Assembly: GCF_050496765.1 (NCBI RefSeq)
Contig: NZ_JBNWEO010000013.1
Location: forward strand, 248,001-312,000
Reading direction: 5' to 3'
DNA: 64,000 nucleotides
DNA from: JAEVLT01 sp050496765
Lineage (GTDB): Bacteria > Bacillota > Bacilli > Bacillales > Cytobacillaceae
The notes under the pieces were generated by a model, which saw nothing but the letters and a program-made list of their open reading frames with translations, did not search any database and was not told the origin of the DNA. This document shows, in pieces, positions 16,614 to 24,496 of this stretch (the stretch's first letter is position 1; each line of letters begins with the position of its first letter). Both the position numbers and the translations under genes were made by a program.

Positions 16614-17510
16614 TTATGCGACTGCTGATTTTTCTGAACAGACTTTTGGTTTTCGCGAAGAAGTATACACACCCGCAAAAATAATCATCAAACCAAGCAG
16701 CATGGAGATGTGTACGGGTTCCTTTAAAAGAACAGCGCCCCAAATGATCGCAGAAACCGGAACGATATACGTAACGAGCGAAGCAAATTCGGCACTCCCT
16801 TCTTTTACAAGGAAATAATACAGCAAATAGGCGAATCCGGATCCAAAAGCTCCTAAACCAATAAACGGAAGAAGGAATTCTAAATGGAAAACAGTTTTTG
16901 CTGAAGAAGGATCAAAGAACATCAATGTTACTAATCCAATGATGGTAGAAAGGAACAAAGTATAGAAAGAAATTTCTTGAACCGATAAGTTGGAAAGATA
17001 TTTTTTTGACATTTGCGCTCCGATTCCATAGCTGATCGTTGCCCCCGTCATCAAAAGAACACCAAGCGTATTGCCCGAAAACAAATCACCAGGCTTGAGA
17101 TCGGATAGGACAATAATTCCGGCAAAACCAATGACAATCCCGAACCATTGAGTTTTTCGCAAATGAGATGCAAAAAATAAGAAGCCGATCACAAGTGTCC
17201 AAACAGGCGTGGTGGCATTAATAATCGATGCCATACTTGACGAGATCTTTGTTTCACTTGTTGTGATAAACAGCCATGGCAAAGCATTGTTAGTCAATGC
17301 AACGAGAAACAGCTTTCCCCAAGGTAATTTTTTTAATGCGAGCCTCTTTTTCTGAAACAAGACCACTGCTAATAAAATCAGCATACCGAAAAAACTTCTG
17401 CCAAAGACAATCGCGGCGGGCGGCAATTCCACCAACAATAACTTCATAAACAAAAATGAAGTTCCCCAAATAAGGCTAAGGGCAATTAATGCACTATATA
17501 ACTTCCCCAT
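16614..17510 (-). CDS. EamA/DMT-family transporter
   Basis: Membrane protein of 298 residues with ten predicted spans and two EamA repeats; the N-terminal LSLIWGTSFLFMK and central MASIINATTPVW are typical of the drug/metabolite transporter superfamily. It presumably exports a small metabolite or amino acid; the substrate cannot be read from sequence. ATG 17510 has GGGGATTTATA upstream. It converges on def. Confidence 0.88.
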   Translation of the reverse strand: MGKLYSALIALSLIWGTSFLFMKLLLVELPPAAIVFGRSFFGMLILLAVVLFQKKRLALKKLPWGKLFLVALTNNALPWLFITTSETKISSSMASIINATTPVWTLVIGFLFFASHLRKTQWFGIVIGFAGIIVLSDLKPGDLFSGNTLGVLLMTGATISYGIGAQMSKKYLSNLSVQEISFYTLFLSTIIGLVTLMFFDPSSAKTVFHLEFLLPFIGLGAFGSGFAYLLYYFLVKEGSAEFASLVTYIVPVSAIIWGAVLLKEPVHISMLLGLMIIFAGVYTSSRKPKVCSEKSAVA

Positions 17511-17694
17511 TATAAATCCCCTGCTCCTTTTCTTCCTGATAGTAAAACACTAACTGCTTCCCTGTTTCTTGTCAATTGATTTACAGTTGTGTTAATTCCA
17601 TCATTATCCATGAAAAAATCAGCCATTTCATCATATAATAATCGTAAACAACCACCTTTTTTTCAGGAAAATATCAATATTTTCACTTGGCTGC

Positions 17695-17722
17695 TTTACA
17701 TTGGACAAGGATCGTTTAAAAT
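17695..17722 (+). promoter_or_regulatory. SigA-like promoter of the 23-residue peptide gene
   Basis: TTTACA (17695-17700), 16-bp spacer, TAAAAT (17717-17722), giving a short leader before the Shine-Dalgarno AAGGAGATGATC. Confidence 0.55.
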
Positions 17723-17745
17723 AAGAAGTAAGGAGATGATCCACT

Positions 17746-17817
17746 ATGTTAAAGAAGCTCCGTAAAAAGCTCTTAAAACAGTGGAAAGATTTGTTGAGAA
17801 AAAAAACCATTGCTTAA
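17746..17817 (+). CDS. Tiny cationic amphipathic peptide, unannotated
   Basis: Ends at TAA 17815-17817 and encodes 23 residues: MLKKLRKKLLKQWKDLL then RKKTIA. Nine Lys or Arg and a regular Leu pattern give a strongly basic amphipathic helix. The Shine-Dalgarno AAGGAGATGATC is unusually good, a SigA-like promoter is just upstream, and a terminator hairpin follows 4 bases after the stop. This promoter-RBS-ORF-terminator package of about 125 nt argues for a real gene. I do not recognise a family; a membrane- or RNA-binding peptide is possible. Confidence 0.55.
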   Translation: MLKKLRKKLLKQWKDLLRKKTIA

Positions 17818-17821
17818 ATTT

Positions 17822-17851
17822 TGAGCCCTTCAAACTTGCGAAGGGCTCCTT
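17822..17851 (+). terminator. Terminator after the tiny peptide gene
   Basis: Perfect 9-bp stem GAGCCCTTC/GAAGGGCTC (17822-17830, 17839-17847) with tail CTTCCTTATT. Confidence 0.65.
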
Positions 17852-17891
17852 CCTTATTGTAAATTGGTATAATAGCACCTGGATCGGTATT

Positions 17892-17920
17892 TTGACAATT
17901 CATCTGAATACAAGTATTTA
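17892..17920 (+). promoter_or_regulatory. Promoter of rpoY-rnjA
   Basis: TTGACA (17892-17897), 17-bp spacer, TATTTA (17915-17920). A second candidate, an extended -10 TGGTATAAT (17864-17872), lies just upstream. Confidence 0.55.
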
Positions 17921-18021
17921 TAACGAATCGGAAAAAACATCCATGAAAAGAAAACAAATGAAAAACAGAGAATTTTTTTATATAATAGAAAAAGTTACTG
18001 TGGAGTTAGGAGCGATCAATC

Positions 18022-18231
18022 ATGATATTTAAAGTTTATTACCAGGAAAATAACACCGAAGTACCTGTAAGGGAGAACACAAAAACCCTTTATATTGAAG
18101 CTGAATCTGAAAAAGATGTACGAACAAAACTCAACAATCGCGGCTACAATATTGAATATGTACAAGCAGTAAAAGGAGCTTTTTTAACATATGAACAAAA
18201 GAGCGAACACTTTAAAGTATTGGAGAATTGA
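18022..18231 (+). CDS. rpoY: RNA polymerase epsilon subunit
   Basis: RpoY (YkzG) of 69 residues, the small accessory subunit of Firmicutes RNA polymerase. The pattern MIFKVYYQE, EVPVRENTKTLYIEA and the C-terminal FLTYEQKSEHFKVLE are characteristic. It is followed six bases later by rnjA, the same pairing as in B. subtilis, so the two are co-transcribed. Confidence 0.93.
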   Translation: MIFKVYYQENNTEVPVRENTKTLYIEAESEKDVRTKLNNRGYNIEYVQAVKGAFLTYEQKSEHFKVLEN

Positions 18232-18237
18232 TAATTT

Positions 18238-19905
18238 ATGAAATTTGTTAAAAACGATCAAACAGCTGTTTTTGCCCTGGGAGGTCTTGGGGAAATTGGC
18301 AAAAACACGTATGCAGTCCAATTTCAGGATGAAATTATTGTCATTGATGCCGGCATTAAATTCCCTGAAGATGAACTCTTAGGGATTGATTACGTCATCC
18401 CTGATTACACGTACTTAGTCAAAAACGAAGACAAGATCAAAGGGTTGTTTGTCACCCATGGTCACGAAGATCATATTGGCGGAATTCCTTATTTGTTAAA
18501 AGAAGTCAATATTCCGATTTATGGCGGGAAGCTTGCTCTAGGTTTAATTAAAAACAAGCTTGAAGAACATGGATTGTTACGAAACGCAAAGCTGATAGAA
18601 ATTAAAGAAGATGACGTCATTAAATTTCGCAAAACTTCTGTTACCTTTTTCCGTACTACACACAGTATCCCTGATTCGTATGGAATTGTTGTTAAAACTC
18701 CTCCAGGACAAATTGTTCATACAGGTGATTTCAAATTTGACTTTACTCCGGTTGGCGAGCCTGCGAATTTAACGAAAATGGCTGAAATCGGAAAAGAAGG
18801 CGTTTTATGTTTGCTTTCCGATAGTACCAATAGTGAAATTCCTGAATTCACGATGTCTGAAAGACGTGTTGGCGACAGTATTCAAGATATTTTCCGCAAA
18901 GTTGAAGGACGCGTGATCTTTGCAACCTTCGCATCGAATATTCATCGCCTTCAGCAAGTAACAGAAGCAGCGGTTGCAAATGGAAGAAAAATTGCAGTAT
19001 TTGGCCGCAGCATGGAAGCAGCAATTAACATTGGACTTGATTTAGGTTATATACGCGCACCGAAAGATACATTTATTGATGCCCAGCAAATTAACCGCCT
19101 GCCAGCAAACCAGGTTACGATCTTGTGCACAGGAAGCCAAGGCGAGCCAATGGCGGCACTTTCAAGGATTGCCAATGGAACGCATCGCCAAATTCAGATT
19201 ATTCCGGGCGATACGGTTGTCTTCTCATCGTCACCGATTCCAGGAAACACCATCAGCGTCAGTCGAACGATCAACATGCTCTCCCGTGCAGGTGCGGAAG
19301 TCATCCACGGAAAACTAAGCAATATCCACACTTCCGGTCATGGCGGGCAGGAAGAGCAAAAGCTGATGCTCCGCTTAATCAAGCCAAAGTTTTTCATGCC
19401 GATCCACGGTGAATATCGGATGCAAAAAACCCACGCAAAGCTTGCTGTTGAATGCGGAGTAGCCGAGGAAAATTGTTTTATTATGGACAATGGCGAAGTG
19501 TTGGCTCTATCTGACAGTACTGCGCAAGTGGCTGGAAAAATTCCTTCTGGTTCCGTCTATATTGATGGCAGCGGAATTGGCGATATCGGAAACATTGTCC
19601 TTCGCGACCGTCGCATTCTTTCGGAGGAAGGGCTTGTGGTTGTCGTTGTCAGCATTAACATGAAGGAATTTAAAATTGCAGCAGGGCCTGACCTTATTTC
19701 TCGCGGATTTGTCTATATGAGAGAATCCGGTGATTTAATCAATGATGCACAAAATTTAATTACAAAACATCTGAACAAGGTGATGGAGCGAAAAACAAGC
19801 CAATGGTCGGAAATTAAAAATGAAATTACCGACACCCTTGCACCGTTCCTATACGAAAAAACAAAACGCCGTCCAATGATTTTGCCCATCATCATGGAGG
19901 TATAA
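18238..19905 (+). CDS. rnjA: Ribonuclease J1
   Basis: Metallo-beta-lactamase/beta-CASP ribonuclease of 555 residues with 5'-3' exonuclease and endonuclease activity, central to mRNA decay and rRNA maturation in Bacillus. Zinc-ligand motif THGHEDHIGG near 74, beta-CASP FATFASNIHR, and the late motif MPIHGEYR are visible, followed by the C-terminal domain. Length equals that of B. subtilis RNase J1 (555). Cytosolic. Confidence 0.96.
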   Translation: MKFVKNDQTAVFALGGLGEIGKNTYAVQFQDEIIVIDAGIKFPEDELLGIDYVIPDYTYLVKNEDKIKGLFVTHGHEDHIGGIPYLLKEVNIPIYGGKLALGLIKNKLEEHGLLRNAKLIEIKEDDVIKFRKTSVTFFRTTHSIPDSYGIVVKTPPGQIVHTGDFKFDFTPVGEPANLTKMAEIGKEGVLCLLSDSTNSEIPEFTMSERRVGDSIQDIFRKVEGRVIFATFASNIHRLQQVTEAAVANGRKIAVFGRSMEAAINIGLDLGYIRAPKDTFIDAQQINRLPANQVTILCTGSQGEPMAALSRIANGTHRQIQIIPGDTVVFSSSPIPGNTISVSRTINMLSRAGAEVIHGKLSNIHTSGHGGQEEQKLMLRLIKPKFFMPIHGEYRMQKTHAKLAVECGVAEENCFIMDNGEVLALSDSTAQVAGKIPSGSVYIDGSGIGDIGNIVLRDRRILSEEGLVVVVVSINMKEFKIAAGPDLISRGFVYMRESGDLINDAQNLITKHLNKVMERKTSQWSEIKNEITDTLAPFLYEKTKRRPMILPIIMEV

Positions 19906-19938
19906 AAAGAGAAGCCTCACTTCGTGGCTTCTCTTTTT
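19904..19938. terminator. Bidirectional terminator rnjA/ktrC
   Basis: Perfect stem AAAAAGAGAAGCC/GGCTTCTCTTTTT between two convergent genes. Confidence 0.92.
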
Positions 19939-19950
19939 CTCATTTTATAA

Positions 19951-20610
19951 TCACTGAATCACTTTTCGTTCAAATTTGTCGAGGTCACTGTCGTTACCAA
20001 TGGCAATTAATACATCATTGGCTTGTATTACTTCTTTTGCCTGCGGCGAAACAATAATCTGACTTCCCCTTTTAATCGCGACAATGTTAACGCCGTATTT
20101 TTTGCGAATGTCCAAATCGAGGATCGTCCGGCCGCCGATTTTTTCGCTGGCAACAAACTCGACAATACTATGCTCGTCGGATAAGGCCAAATAATCTAAA
20201 ACATTGTTTGATGCCATATTGTTGGCAATGCGAATCCCCATGTCCCTCTCCGGGTGAACGACATGATCGGCACCAATTTTTCTTAAAACCTTTTCATGAT
20301 AATCATTTTGCGCTTTCGCTGTTACATTGCGAACGCCTAATTCTTTTAAAATCAAAGTTGTCAAAATACTTGATTGGATATCCTCTCCAATCGCAACAAT
20401 GACATGGTCAAAATTGCGAATTCCAATGCTTCTAAGCATCGCCTCATCTGTCGAATCGCCGGAAACGGCATGGGAAGCAATGGTTGAAAATTCATTTACC
20501 CGCTCTTCGTTCAAATCGATTGCCAACACGTCTTTTCCCAGCTCTGCTAGTGTCCGGCATATACTTCCGCCAAATCGCCCGAGACCAATGACCGCAAAAT
20601 CTTTATTCAT
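19951..20610 (-). CDS. ktrC: Potassium uptake regulatory subunit KtrC
   Basis: Cytosolic RCK protein of 219 residues gating a KtrB/KtrD-type K+ channel. The N-terminal Rossmann domain has the dinucleotide motif GLGRFGG near 9 and the RCK_C domain begins near 135. In B. subtilis the homologue binds ATP/ADP and c-di-AMP. I start at ATG 20610, behind GGGGGAG; the 31-residue extension to 20703 is not conserved. No KtrD channel gene is in the window. DarB, another c-di-AMP receptor, is 7 kb away. Confidence 0.92.
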   Translation of the reverse strand: MNKDFAVIGLGRFGGSICRTLAELGKDVLAIDLNEERVNEFSTIASHAVSGDSTDEAMLRSIGIRNFDHVIVAIGEDIQSSILTTLILKELGVRNVTAKAQNDYHEKVLRKIGADHVVHPERDMGIRIANNMASNNVLDYLALSDEHSIVEFVASEKIGGRTILDLDIRKKYGVNIVAIKRGSQIIVSPQAKEVIQANDVLIAIGNDSDLDKFERKVIQ

Positions 20611-20710
20611 CCAAACTCCCCCATATATGAACGCTTTTATGTCCAGATTTACTCTCTTCATTTTAACACAATAAAAGTAAAAATTTATAATTTCCAAGAC
20701 CATAAGAAAA

Positions 20711-20934
20711 ACCGCCCGATCCTTTTTAGTTTGGTTCTGACAACTAGTCTGTTGATTTCCACTCTAATTATGGAATAAATTTCTTGTGTATATACTTTTC
20801 ATTTAGGATGCTGTTTTTTATGAATTTTTTCAATGCTGATTTTGGTCAAAAAAATTTTGTTTCAGAATATTGGACTCCATGTCTTACTCTTTCGGCAATC
20901 GTAAAAAAGGTTAACATATAAATTCTGGTATTTC
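20711..20934 (+). repeat. Dispersed repeat family 2, copy 2
   Basis: Homologous with 291-463 in the same orientation, with a longer left half. It fills most of the 380-bp gap between ktrC and ykuV; no gene is seen there. Confidence 0.7.
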
Positions 20935-20935
20935 A

Positions 20936-20974
20936 AAAAAGGACTATCCGTATTTTATACGAATAGTCCTTTTT
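20936..20974 (-). terminator. Terminator after ykuV
   Basis: Stem AAAAAGGACTAT/ATAGTCCTTTTT with an inner CGTAT/ATACG extension. Confidence 0.9.
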
Positions 20975-20992
20975 GCGTTGAGGCTTAATGGC

Positions 20993-21448
20993 TTATTCCG
21001 CTTTTTCTGTTTCATCGAGAACACGGTTCACACGTTTCTCGAGCATTTTCATTCCGCTGCCGCCTGCTTGAAAGTGACGCAACTTTCCTTCACGATCAAA
21101 AACGTAATATGCTGGAACATATTGATTTTCAAAAGTATCTGTCAGCTTGTGTTCGCTGTCGACAAAAATTGGCTGGGTAATGCCAAATTCCGCTGCAACC
21201 AGCTTGATTTCATCCACATTTAAATCGTTTTCTGACCTTGGCATATGAACGGCCACTACATTTAAACGATCTTTAAAAGAATCGCGAAATTCATTTACCT
21301 GCGGCATTGCTTCTTTACATAAATGGCAGCTGATCGACCAGAAGTGAATCAGAGTCGGCTTTTCACCTACCAATTCTTCTTTTGTTACTTGGCCGTTTAG
21401 CCATGTGGTAGCACCAGAAAGTTCCGGCATTTGTTCACGCAATTTCAT
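20993..21448 (-). CDS. ykuV: Thioredoxin-like thiol-disulfide oxidoreductase YkuV
   Basis: Thioredoxin-fold protein of 151 residues with the active site SISCHLCKEA (CHLC) and cis-Pro segment YVPAYYVFD. It matches B. subtilis YkuV closely, an unusual low-potential thioredoxin-like protein. I use ATG 21448 behind AAGGGAGG; there is no signal peptide from that start, so it is cytosolic. It lies downstream of peroxiredoxin ykuU, which it may reduce (inference). Confidence 0.92.
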   Translation of the reverse strand: MKLREQMPELSGATTWLNGQVTKEELVGEKPTLIHFWSISCHLCKEAMPQVNEFRDSFKDRLNVVAVHMPRSENDLNVDEIKLVAAEFGITQPIFVDSEHKLTDTFENQYVPAYYVFDREGKLRHFQAGGSGMKMLEKRVNRVLDETEKAE

Positions 21449-21559
21449 CGCAAAAACCTCCCTTATGTTTGGCAAAGTGAAAATTGACTGAAGAAAAAAG
21501 CTCATTTTCCGCCTAGTTTAGCATTTGTCTCATATTAGCGTCGCCGATGTGACGAGTTG

Positions 21560-21592
21560 AAAAAAAGACCTAACACTGTTGCAGGTTAGGTC
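21560..21592 (-). terminator. Terminator after ykuU
   Basis: Stem GACCTAAC/GTTAGGTC (21567-21574, 21585-21592) followed on the minus strand by seven T, so ykuV probably has its own promoter. Confidence 0.8.
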
Positions 21593-21615
21593 CTGATTGA
21601 AAAAACAAGCTGCAA

Positions 21616-22164
21616 TTAAACGTTTAATGTTGCTTGACCTGGTTTCCAGTTAGCTGGGCAGAGGCCACCTGTTTGCAGTGCTTGTAGCACGCGAAGAGTT
21701 TCGTCAACATCGCGGCCGATATTGTTATGGTTAACAACTTGGTATTTCATTTCGCCTTCAGGATCAATAATGAACAATCCGCGAAGTGCTACACCCTCTT
21801 CTTCAATTAATACCCCATAGTCGCGGGCAACAACATGGTTTGTATCTGCTGCTAGTGGGTAGTTAAGATCGCCAAGTCCATTTTCTTTGCGGTCTGTTTT
21901 AATCCAAGCAAGGTGAGTATGAATCGTATCTGTCGATGCACCGATGACAACTGCATCTAAATCTTCGAATTCATCAAAACGATCGGAAAGTGCGGTAATT
22001 TCAGTTGGGCAAACAAAAGTAAAGTCCATTGGATAAAAGAACAATACAGTCCATTTACCGTTTTTCATGTTTTCCTCAAGGCTTACTTTTCCAAATTCTT
22101 TATTTGGCATTACTGCATCCATTTCAAAGCGTGGAGCTTGTTTTCCTACCATGCGTTCTGGCAT
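21616..22164 (-). CDS. ykuU: 2-Cys peroxiredoxin YkuU
   Basis: AhpC/Prx1-type peroxiredoxin of 182 residues that reduces peroxides. The peroxidatic cysteine lies in FTFVCPTE near 48 and the resolving cysteine in GGLCPANW near 167. I start at ATG 22164 behind TTGGAGGG, giving MPERMVGKQAPRFEM, which aligns with B. subtilis YkuU. A PerR-like box lies about 150 bases upstream. Confidence 0.93.
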   Translation of the reverse strand: MPERMVGKQAPRFEMDAVMPNKEFGKVSLEENMKNGKWTVLFFYPMDFTFVCPTEITALSDRFDEFEDLDAVVIGASTDTIHTHLAWIKTDRKENGLGDLNYPLAADTNHVVARDYGVLIEEEGVALRGLFIIDPEGEMKYQVVNHNNIGRDVDETLRVLQALQTGGLCPANWKPGQATLNV

Positions 22165-22310
22165 ATTAAATCCCTCCAAATATTTTTATTAAATGAGATA
22201 CGCTATAGCACTTCTCATTTGCTATCTTTTCAAGATTACACAAAAAATAAATGGGTAATCTTATGTAGTTGAGTAAACGCAGGCTTGCCTTTGTTCACTC
22301 AAATTCCTAA

Positions 22311-22325
22311 CAATAATAATTATAA
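22311..22325 (-). promoter_or_regulatory. PerR-like box upstream of ykuU
   Basis: On the minus strand TTATAATTATTATTG matches the PerR consensus TTATAATNATTATAA at 13 of 15 positions. The surrounding gap 22165-22522 is very AT-rich and also has ATGATAAT/ATTATCAT arms (22354-22361, 22380-22387); no gene is seen in it. Chance matches are more likely in such sequence. Confidence 0.45.
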
Positions 22326-22522
22326 AGTAAAGGCTATTTGAAGTCAATATTAAATGATAATTAATTTAAATAAATATTTATTATCATCTTTTTCTTTATC
22401 CTATAATAAGATGCCCTTTTTTTTCATTAATAAACGTGCTGTCAGCGGTCAATTTTTGCCTTAATTTGCTATCATTTTACCATATAACAGCAGGGTGATT
22501 AAAATAAAACGCCTTGGACTCG

Positions 22523-23656
22523 TTACTGATTATTTCCCTTAAAAAGGAGATACTTTGTAATTGTGTCAATCGCAAAGGGAATTGCCGCTTCTTTTGGATT
22601 TAATTTGGCATGATGAAGCCCAAAAGCTGAATCCACTCCAAGCCAAAACATAAAACCTGGGATTTCTTTTACCATATAGCCGAAATCTTCACCGGTCATT
22701 GCTTCTTTGCACTCAATTACTTCTGCTGTTGTCTGCAGTCTTAAAAAGCGGCAAAATTCGCTTGTTAAGTCTGCCTGATTGTATACTTGGTAATACATTG
22801 CACCATAATCAATTGTTGCTTCACACTCATAGCCAGCTTGGATTCCGCCGACAATCGCCTCAATGCGATGTTTTACCTTCTCCATTGATTGAGGCGACAA
22901 GGTGCGGATGGTTCCTTCTAAACGCGCTCGTTCTGCAATAATGTTTTGCACCGTTCCGCCCGTTATTTTCCCAATTGTAATAACAGCGCTGTCCAACGGA
23001 TCAACATTGCGTGAAACAATCGTCTGCAGCTGCCCGACAAGCGAGCATGCAGCAATGACCATATCATTGGTTTGATGCGGATATGCTGCATGCCCTCCTT
23101 TTCCTTTTAGATCAATAAACAACTCAGAGGTATTGGCAAAAAGCAAGCCTTCTTTTATCGCGATCGATCCGACTGGATATTCTGGAGCAATATGCAGGCC
23201 GATGATCATGTCCGGACGCCATTCCTGCATAATTTCAGATTTCAGCATTGGTTCCGCCCCGCCGGGTCCCTCCTCAGCAGGCTGAAATATAAACAGCAAA
23301 TCATCTTTTATTTGGTGTTCGGAAAAATACGTCAGCACTCCAAGTGCGATACTCATATGAAAGTCGTGTCCACATGCATGCATCCGTTCACGAGTAGAGG
23401 AGGAAAATGGCAAGCCCGTTTCCTCTGTAATCGGAAGACCATCAATGTCGGCGCGATAACCAATTGTTTTTGTCGGTTTTGAACCATGCACTTTGACAAA
23501 TAAACCGGTCTTCCATTGTTTAATCGTTAAATGTTCTTGAGGAAGGCTGTTTATATACGCTAACAAATAGTTTTGGGTCTTTACTTCTTGAAAACCCAAT
23601 TCCGGAATTTGGTGCAAATCACGGCGAATTTTAACAAAACGATTCACGTTTTCCAC
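22523..23656 (-). CDS. dapL: N-acetyldiaminopimelate deacetylase
   Basis: M20 metallopeptidase-family amidohydrolase of 377 residues, releasing acetate from N-acetyl-LL-diaminopimelate in the acetylase branch of lysine and peptidoglycan synthesis (YkuR in B. subtilis). Metal-site motifs: GYRADIDGLPI, MHACGHDFHM, QPAEEGPGGA and MTGEDFGYM. I choose GTG 23656, behind GGAAAAGGA, which gives the conserved start VENVNRFVKIRRDLH; the open frame runs further into dapH but that part is not conserved. A terminator-like hairpin separates it from dapH. Confidence 0.93.
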   Translation of the reverse strand: MENVNRFVKIRRDLHQIPELGFQEVKTQNYLLAYINSLPQEHLTIKQWKTGLFVKVHGSKPTKTIGYRADIDGLPITEETGLPFSSSTRERMHACGHDFHMSIALGVLTYFSEHQIKDDLLFIFQPAEEGPGGAEPMLKSEIMQEWRPDMIIGLHIAPEYPVGSIAIKEGLLFANTSELFIDLKGKGGHAAYPHQTNDMVIAACSLVGQLQTIVSRNVDPLDSAVITIGKITGGTVQNIIAERARLEGTIRTLSPQSMEKVKHRIEAIVGGIQAGYECEATIDYGAMYYQVYNQADLTSEFCRFLRLQTTAEVIECKEAMTGEDFGYMVKEIPGFMFWLGVDSAFGLHHAKLNPKEAAIPFAIDTITKYLLFKGNNQ

Positions 23657-23666
23657 GTCCTTTTCC

Positions 23667-23697
23667 AAAAAGAAAGCGCGGAGTTCTCCACGCTTTC
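23667..23697 (-). terminator. Terminator-like hairpin between dapH and dapL
   Basis: Minus strand GAAAGCGTGGAG/CTCCGCGCTTTC (12 pairs, one G-U) immediately followed by TTTTT, placed 14 bases after the dapH stop and 10 bases before the dapL start, overlapping its ribosome site region. Confidence 0.75.
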
Positions 23698-23711
23698 CAT
23701 TTATTATTCCA

Positions 23712-24422
23712 TTATAGCTGGCGAAGCTCTTGCTTAATTTCGGTTTTGGATTTTGTCTTTTCGTCGATATCTTTAATTTTGCGAGCAGGGGTTCCGGCAA
23801 CAACCGTATATGGCGCAACATCATCAATGACAACGGCACCGGCTGCGACAACGGCTCCCTTTCCAACGGTCACGCCCTCAAGAACAACAGCATTTGCTCC
23901 AATTACGACATCATCTTCAACTACCACTGGTTTTGCTGAAGGCGGCTCAATGACACCTGCAAGAACGGTTCCGGCACCAATATGGCAATTCCTACCAACC
24001 GTAGCTCTACCACCAAGAACAACATTCATATCGATCATCGTTCCTTCGCCGATGATAGCACCAATGTTGATCACCGCACCCATCATGATCACCGCATTAT
24101 CACCAATTTCCACTTGATCACGAATCGTTACGCCTGGTTCAATTCGCGCATTTATATTTTTTGTGTCAAGCAACGGAATAGCCGAATTGCGGCGGTCGTT
24201 TTCGACAACAACATCTTCAATACGGTCTTTATTGGACTCGAGCACTGATTGGATATCCGCCCACTCACCAAAAACCACACCAGCTTGTCCATTGATGAAC
24301 GTTTTGGCATCCTTGCCAAAATCGATGCCTTCAAGCTGTCCTTTTACATAAACTTTAACGGGTGTTGATTTCTTGCTATTTTGAATAAAAGAAATGATTT
24401 CATTCGCATCCATCATTTTCAT
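23712..24422 (-). CDS. dapH: Tetrahydrodipicolinate N-acetyltransferase
   Basis: Left-handed parallel beta-helix acetyltransferase of 236 residues using acetyl-CoA on tetrahydrodipicolinate (YkuQ in B. subtilis). The hexapeptide repeats run from about residue 90 to 210 (for example IGDNAVIMMGAVINIGAIIG). The start MKMMDANEIISFIQNS is the same as in B. subtilis and follows AGGAGG. With dapL here and patA at 34537 the acetyl-DAP branch is complete in this window. Confidence 0.95.
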   Translation of the reverse strand: MKMMDANEIISFIQNSKKSTPVKVYVKGQLEGIDFGKDAKTFINGQAGVVFGEWADIQSVLESNKDRIEDVVVENDRRNSAIPLLDTKNINARIEPGVTIRDQVEIGDNAVIMMGAVINIGAIIGEGTMIDMNVVLGGRATVGRNCHIGAGTVLAGVIEPPSAKPVVVEDDVVIGANAVVLEGVTVGKGAVVAAGAVVIDDVAPYTVVAGTPARKIKDIDEKTKSKTEIKQELRQL

Positions 24423-24496
24423 TCTGAAAACCTCCTATATGTATGATCAAAAATACTTTAGCAAACACAAGCAGCGAAAACAAGCAAAATCATCAT

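Noticed and set aside
17781..18032. 83-residue ORF upstream of rpoY
   Set aside because: It crosses the terminator of the tiny peptide gene and the rpoY-rnjA promoter and has no ribosome site.
23657..23866. 70-residue N-terminal extension of DapL
   Set aside because: It overlaps dapH and the intergenic hairpin; the conserved N-terminus starts at GTG 23656.
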